A stretch of DNA of 58,947 nucleotides, from NCBI GenBank assembly GCA_035276085.1, contig DATELY010000095.1, positions 1-58,947 of the forward strand. Direction: 5' to 3'. Numbering within the stretch: the stretch's first letter is position 1; the number at the start of each line of letters is the position of its first letter. This DNA is from DATELY01 sp035276085. Its GTDB lineage: Bacteria; Pseudomonadota; Gammaproteobacteria; Steroidobacterales; Steroidobacteraceae. The translations under genes and the position numbers were made by a program. Shown in pieces: positions 55,440-58,947 of the stretch. Below the pieces are notes generated by a model. That model had not been told where the DNA came from, searched no databases, and worked only from the letters and a program-made list of their open reading frames with translations.

Positions 55440-56813
55440 CTATCCAAGCAAGCGCACGCAAATGCGAGCCCCACCGAGCTCGGATGCGCCAATCTCGATC
55501 TTGCCGCCCGTCACTTCCACGAGATCCCGCACGATCGAAAGCCCTATGCCCTGCCCGCTGACGCGCTCATCGAGGCGCGCACCCCGCTCCAAGACGTGAG
55601 CTCGCTCCTGCGCCGGAATGCCGGGTCCATCATCTTCGACGACGAGCTGCAGTCCGCGTCGTCGCGTGTCCGACAGATCGATGTTGGTGGCTATGATACG
55701 GATCCGGTGCCGGCACCACTTGAATGCGTTATCGAGCAGATTGCCGGCGAGCTCGGTGAAGTCCTCACGATCGCCAACGAACTGCGCGTCCGGCGCGGCG
55801 TCCAGCTCGCAACTGATATCGCGGTCCGCATACACCTTCAACAGCGCCGCTCGCAGCGGTGTCAACATTTCACTGACTGCAATGGGAGCGCTGCCAAGAC
55901 CGGTCGCACCGGACGCCGCCGCGCGCTTCAACTGATAGCGCACGATGCCGTCCATCCGCTCGACCTGCTCGTCCAGCTGTTGGGCCACCGTGTAACCCTT
56001 CAACTCCGGCCCTTGCAGGAGATTGCGCATCACCGCGAGCGGCGTTTTGAGGCTGTGCGCGAGATTGCCCAGCGTATTGCGGTAGCGTGCCATTCGCTCG
56101 CGTTCGCTGCGCAGGAGCGTATTCATGTTACTGGTCACGCCGCGCAGCTCGCGTGGATAGCCGTCGCCCAGCTCGGCAAGCTCACCCGCTTCGATCGCAC
56201 CAATCTCGCCTTCGATACGACGCAAGGGCGACAACAGCGATCGAAACAAGAAGGCCAACGCGCCGAGCAGCAAGATCAACAAAACAGCAAACCAACCGAA
56301 CATCTGCACGCGCAATTGATTCAGCTGTGCGTAGTACGGGTCGAGATTCTCCGCAGCGCTGAAGACGAAATCGCCCACGCGGCGGTCATCGAATTCCCAG
56401 CGCACGCCGATACTCAGCGCCAGCACGGAAGAACCATTCGCCAGCTTCAGCTGGCCGAACCGGCGTTTGCCGGGCGAGATATTGTCCGGAAACCACAGCT
56501 CGGTCCCCGCAAGCGAATCGGAGCGCCAGGCGGGCGCGCCGTTGCGCCGCCGGACCTCGCCATAGAGTCCGGAACCTGGATTGGCGAAGCGCGAGGACTT
56601 AGCCAGCTGCTGCGCCGGAAGGAGATCGTGGGCCGCGGTTTCCTCCGACGCCGAAATCATCGCGAGCACCTGCACTTCGAGGCGGTCGCGGATGGCGCGC
56701 TCGCTCAGATCGCGAAAGACGAAATCGAGCGCGAGGATCGTGAGCCCGAAGAACAGGATCAGCAGCAGCGTGACGGAGCTCAGCAGGCGTGTACTGAGCG
56801 AGGCGACTCGCAT
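55440..56813 (-). CDS. phoQ: PhoQ-like sensor histidine kinase
   Basis: This 457-residue inner-membrane kinase has a short N-terminal segment (about 11-29), a periplasmic domain to about 170, a second membrane segment (about 172-192), a HAMP region, the H-box His253 in LAHSLKTPLAV, and an ATPase domain with LLDNAFKWC and DDGPGIPAQERAHV. The H-box sequence is that of PhoQ. The stimulus for this branch is not known from sequence. It follows phoP by nine bases. Confidence 0.9.
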   Translation of the reverse strand: MRVASLSTRLLSSVTLLLILFFGLTILALDFVFRDLSERAIRDRLEVQVLAMISASEETAAHDLLPAQQLAKSSRFANPGSGLYGEVRRRNGAPAWRSDSLAGTELWFPDNISPGKRRFGQLKLANGSSVLALSIGVRWEFDDRRVGDFVFSAAENLDPYYAQLNQLRVQMFGWFAVLLILLLGALAFLFRSLLSPLRRIEGEIGAIEAGELAELGDGYPRELRGVTSNMNTLLRSERERMARYRNTLGNLAHSLKTPLAVMRNLLQGPELKGYTVAQQLDEQVERMDGIVRYQLKRAAASGATGLGSAPIAVSEMLTPLRAALLKVYADRDISCELDAAPDAQFVGDREDFTELAGNLLDNAFKWCRHRIRIIATNIDLSDTRRRGLQLVVEDDGPGIPAQERAHVLERGARLDERVSGQGIGLSIVRDLVEVTGGKIEIGASELGGARICVRLLG

Positions 56814-56822
56814 GCGCGGGGA

Positions 56823-57509
56823 TTATTGCGCGCCGTCGCGCGTCAAGGCGAAGCGATAACCGCGTCCGCGCAGCGTTTCGATGGGCTTGATCGAGTTGTC
56901 CGGATCGAGCTTGCGCCGCAGTCGGCCGATGAACACTTCGATGGTATTGCTGTCGCGATCGAAATCCTGCGCGTAGAGGCGCTCGGTCAACTCCGTCTTG
57001 GAGATGACCTCGCCGGCGCGATGGATGAGATATTCGAGAATGCGGAATTCGAAACTCGTGAGCTCCACCTTCTGATTGTTGACCGAAACTTCCTGCGTGC
57101 GGGTATCGAGCGCCACAGGGCCACACCGCAGTACCGGCTGAGCCCAGCCCCCGGAGCGGCGCAAGAGCGCCTGCACGCGCGCCATCAATTCTTCGAAATG
57201 GAACGGCTTCGCAAGGTAATCGTCCGCGCCGGCCTGCAGGCCCTCGACCTTGTCCTGCCAGCGATCGCGTGCCGTCAGAATCAGAATCGGAAAGCTGCGG
57301 CCCGCGGCGCGTACGCGCTTGATCACTTCCAGGCCGGGCATCTTCGGCAGGCCCAGGTCGACGATGGCCACGTCGAGCGGGTACTCGGTCGCGCAATACA
57401 GGCCTTCCTCACCGTCGGGCGCGGCATCGACATTGAAGCCGGACGCCTTCAGCTGGCTGACCAGCGAATCACGCAGAGCTTGATCGTCTTCGACGAGGAG
57501 TAGGCGCAT
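56823..57509 (-). CDS. phoP: PhoP-like OmpR-family response regulator
   Basis: This 228-residue regulator has a receiver domain with phospho-acceptor Asp51 (VAIVDLGLPKMPG) and Lys near 102 (YLAKPFHF). The winged-helix DNA-binding domain follows (EFRILEYLIHRAGEVISK onward). It heads phoP-phoQ-hrpA on the minus strand and is separated from a PepSY gene by fold-back repeat C. Confidence 0.94.
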   Translation of the reverse strand: MRLLLVEDDQALRDSLVSQLKASGFNVDAAPDGEEGLYCATEYPLDVAIVDLGLPKMPGLEVIKRVRAAGRSFPILILTARDRWQDKVEGLQAGADDYLAKPFHFEELMARVQALLRRSGGWAQPVLRCGPVALDTRTQEVSVNNQKVELTSFEFRILEYLIHRAGEVISKTELTERLYAQDFDRDSNTIEVFIGRLRRKLDPDNSIKPIETLRGRGYRFALTRDGAQ

Positions 57510-57519
57510 AACAGGTGAC

Positions 57520-57607
57520 GGGCTAAGGGCTACGGGCTACGGGCTACGGCCAGAATCATACGCAGCGACCACTCTGGCTGTAGCCCGTAGCCTGTCGGCT
57601 GTAGCCC
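57520..57607. repeat. Fold-back repeat C (GGGCTAC units)
   Basis: Each 35-base arm (57520-57554 and 57573-57607) is made of GGGCTAC-like heptamers and ends GGCCAGA at the loop. The inverse arms agree except for a cluster of mismatches in the middle. The loop is 18 bases. It fills the gap between the PepSY gene and phoP. Confidence 0.9.
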
Positions 57608-57612
57608 CTTCC

Positions 57613-57921
57613 TCATTGCATCCTGCCCGTTTCCGCGTCCACTCGAACGGTCCAGACGCGTCCGCTGTCGTTCAAGAGACGGATCACGTAGATGCGGCGG
57701 TCGCCGTCGCTCGCGATTTCGGCTTTCACGGCGCGGGCCTTGTAACGGCGCTGGGCCATTTGCACGGCCTCATCGAGAGACATGCCGCGGCGATCTTTGC
57801 GCTCCTGCCCCTCCTCGCGATGACGGTGCTTCCGATCCATCAGGCTCTGTGCCTCGACCCGGGGCATGAGCACAGCTTGATTGAGCAGCACCAGCATCAG
57901 AATGAGGAGAGAGCGAAGCAT
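57613..57921 (-). CDS. Small periplasmic PepSY-domain protein
   Basis: This 102-residue secreted protein has a signal peptide (RSLLILMLVLLNQAVL then AQS) and one PepSY-like unit with SLDEAVQMAQRRYKARAVKAEI and a C-terminal VWTVRVDAETGRM. Genes for such proteins commonly lie beside PhoPQ-type systems, and they may inhibit proteases or modulate the sensor. The function of this one is not known. It lies upstream of phoP and in the same direction. Confidence 0.88.
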   Translation of the reverse strand: MLRSLLILMLVLLNQAVLMPRVEAQSLMDRKHRHREEGQERKDRRGMSLDEAVQMAQRRYKARAVKAEIASDGDRRIYVIRLLNDSGRVWTVRVDAETGRMQ

Positions 57922-57978
57922 GGGTGCTTAGTGTACGTGCCATGGGGCGCGAGATCACGCCCCATGGCACCGTGCACA

Positions 57979-58554
57979 TCACTCGGCAGGTCGCACGTCG
58001 ACACGGACACGGATGCGATCGCCAGGGTCATACGGCAGGCGCGTCGTGTACTCGCGACCTTCGTAGAGGTAGGTCACACGATAGCCTTCGATGCGCTCTT
58101 CGTATTCCTCTTCGTAGCGAGTGGCACAGCGTTCCACGGTTTCCTCGCGCGGCTCGGAATAGGTGCGGCCATTCTTCACGGCCACATCGTGACCCACCGA
58201 GGCACCGATCAACGTGCCGGCGACCGTGGCCACATCCTTGCCGCGACCGCTGCCGATCTGGTTACCGACCACGCCACCGATGATGCCGCCCAGGATCATC
58301 GGACCGGCGGAATGCGAATCGTTGTAACGCGCCGAACGCACTTCCCGCACCTCGTCCCAGCATTCGCGGCGCGGGGTGTCCACTCGCACCTGATGCAGGA
58401 TCGGATCGACGTCGACCACTTTGGCGTAGTCATAACCGCCGCGGTCATAATGGGCCGGAGCATAACGTTCACGCTTCCATGGCGGGCTGGCTTCCGCTTG
58501 CGTACCCACGGCAAGCAGCGAGACCAGGACGGTCGCACTCATCAAGGCTTTCAT
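57979..58554 (-). CDS. Glycine-zipper 2TM outer-membrane-type protein
   Basis: This 191-residue protein has a signal peptide (ending near TQAEA/SPP) and a glycine-zipper segment GGIIGGVVGNQIGSGRG at about 95-111, followed by GTLIGASVGHDV. The C-terminal region is charged and beta-like (EGYRVTYLYEGREYTTRLPY). Members resemble YmgG/Rick-17kDa proteins, which sit in the outer membrane. The start at 58554 has GGGAG upstream. Its role is unknown. Confidence 0.88.
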   Translation of the reverse strand: MKALMSATVLVSLLAVGTQAEASPPWKRERYAPAHYDRGGYDYAKVVDVDPILHQVRVDTPRRECWDEVREVRSARYNDSHSAGPMILGGIIGGVVGNQIGSGRGKDVATVAGTLIGASVGHDVAVKNGRTYSEPREETVERCATRYEEEYEERIEGYRVTYLYEGREYTTRLPYDPGDRIRVRVDVRPAE

Positions 58555-58600
58555 CTTCTTCTCCCAATCGCTCGGACACGGTGCCAAGCGTGTGGGCACT

Positions 58601-58947
58601 TTAAGACTGACGCTCTGAACCGACACTGAAGGACTTTTTACCCTCCTGCCACAGTGCTTCCATCTCATCGAGGGTGGCCTCTTCGGGTTTACGTCCCTGT
58701 GCCTTCAGTTGGCGTTCAACGTAGCCGAAGCGACGCTCGAACTTGGTGTTTGCCCGGCGCAGCGCTTCCTCGGGGTCGATGTGCAGGTAGCGGCAGACGT
58801 TGGTCACGCAAAACAGCACATCGCCCACTTCGTCTTCGATGTGCGCTCGATCGTTCGCTGCATCGATCGCGCGGCGCAGCTCGTGTGTTTCCTCGTTGAG
58901 CTTCTCGAGCGCGCCGTGCACATCGGGCCAATCGAAGCCCACCTGAG
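58601..58947 (-). CDS. mazG: Nucleoside triphosphate pyrophosphohydrolase MazG, C-terminal part
   Basis: The frame is open to the right edge, so the N-terminal MazG domain lies beyond the window. The visible part is the second domain, with VGFDWPDVHGALEKLNEE and HIEDEVGDVLFCVTNVCRYL, the metal-binding Glu/Asp motif, and the usual FERRFGYVERQL near the end. The family removes non-canonical and stress-related nucleoside triphosphates. A GTG at 58942 is internal, not a likely start. Confidence 0.93.
   Translation of the reverse strand, partial: QVGFDWPDVHGALEKLNEETHELRRAIDAANDRAHIEDEVGDVLFCVTNVCRYLHIDPEEALRRANTKFERRFGYVERQLKAQGRKPEEATLDEMEALWQEGKKSFSVGSERQS

Overview
The window is about 59 kb of GC-rich, densely coding DNA. 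It is most like a gammaproteobacterial chromosome of the Xanthomonadales / Nevskiales / Steroidobacterales kind. Evidence for this is a complete ccmABCDEFGHI cytochrome c maturation operon, a uvrC-pgsA-tRNA-Gly-tRNA-Cys block, PhoPQ-like regulators, class II DAHP synthase, long-form isocitrate lyase, HrpA, and XrtA/PEP-CTERM-style polysaccharide export genes. The genus cannot be read from the sequence. No rRNA, CRISPR array, transposase or phage gene was seen.

Bases 1-18,169 form an exopolysaccharide locus. A leftward set encodes a secretin-like exporter, an outer-membrane barrel, a Wzz-type co-polymerase and a tyrosine autokinase cut by the left edge. A rightward set encodes a GT2 glycosyltransferase, a GT2-like protein lacking the usual acidic motifs, a CapK-like adenylate-forming protein, two GT4 glycosyltransferases, a hexapeptide acetyltransferase and a methyltransferase. 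A second leftward set encodes an AlgD-like GDP-mannose 6-dehydrogenase, two GT4 enzymes and a heparinase II/III-like protein. Together they suggest an acetylated and perhaps methylated polymer containing uronic acid. No exosortase, Wzy or initiating transferase lies in this part.

Bases 18,493-28,374 hold redox and storage genes: ferredoxin-NADP reductase, a Rieske ferredoxin, an LLM-family oxidoreductase, a GT4, an amylo-1,6-glucosidase-type debranching enzyme, glycogen phosphorylase, a nitroreductase and a MaoC-like protein. Bases 28,642-35,452 are the ccm operon, transcribed leftward with overlapping genes throughout except at ccmB/ccmC, where a long fold-back repeat sits.

Bases 35,559-37,572 are the most unusual part. 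The tRNA trio that enterobacteria keep as glyW-cysT-leuZ is split. tRNA-Gly and tRNA-Cys follow pgsA on the minus strand, while tRNA-Leu(UAA) lies about 1.7 kb away on the plus strand. Between them are two overlapping small ORFs, a 147-residue protein that aligns as two complete CsrA units in one chain, and a MarR regulator. Rightward follow pgsA, uvrC, a family-5-like uracil-DNA glycosylase, isocitrate lyase with a divergent LysR regulator, rluE, DAHP synthase, a two-gene lysine catabolic module, a GT4/flippase pair, hrpA, a PhoPQ-like system with a PepSY protein, a glycine-zipper protein and the C-terminal part of MazG.

Seven intergenic fold-back elements share one architecture. Each arm is built of four or five degenerate 7-8 bp units, and most arms carry a GGYCAGA-like motif at the loop. 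The stem unit differs between three groups. They sit inside operons, supply stop codons and C-terminal tails to genes, and bracket the uracil-DNA glycosylase gene. Together with the tandem CsrA, they are the best candidates here for something undescribed.
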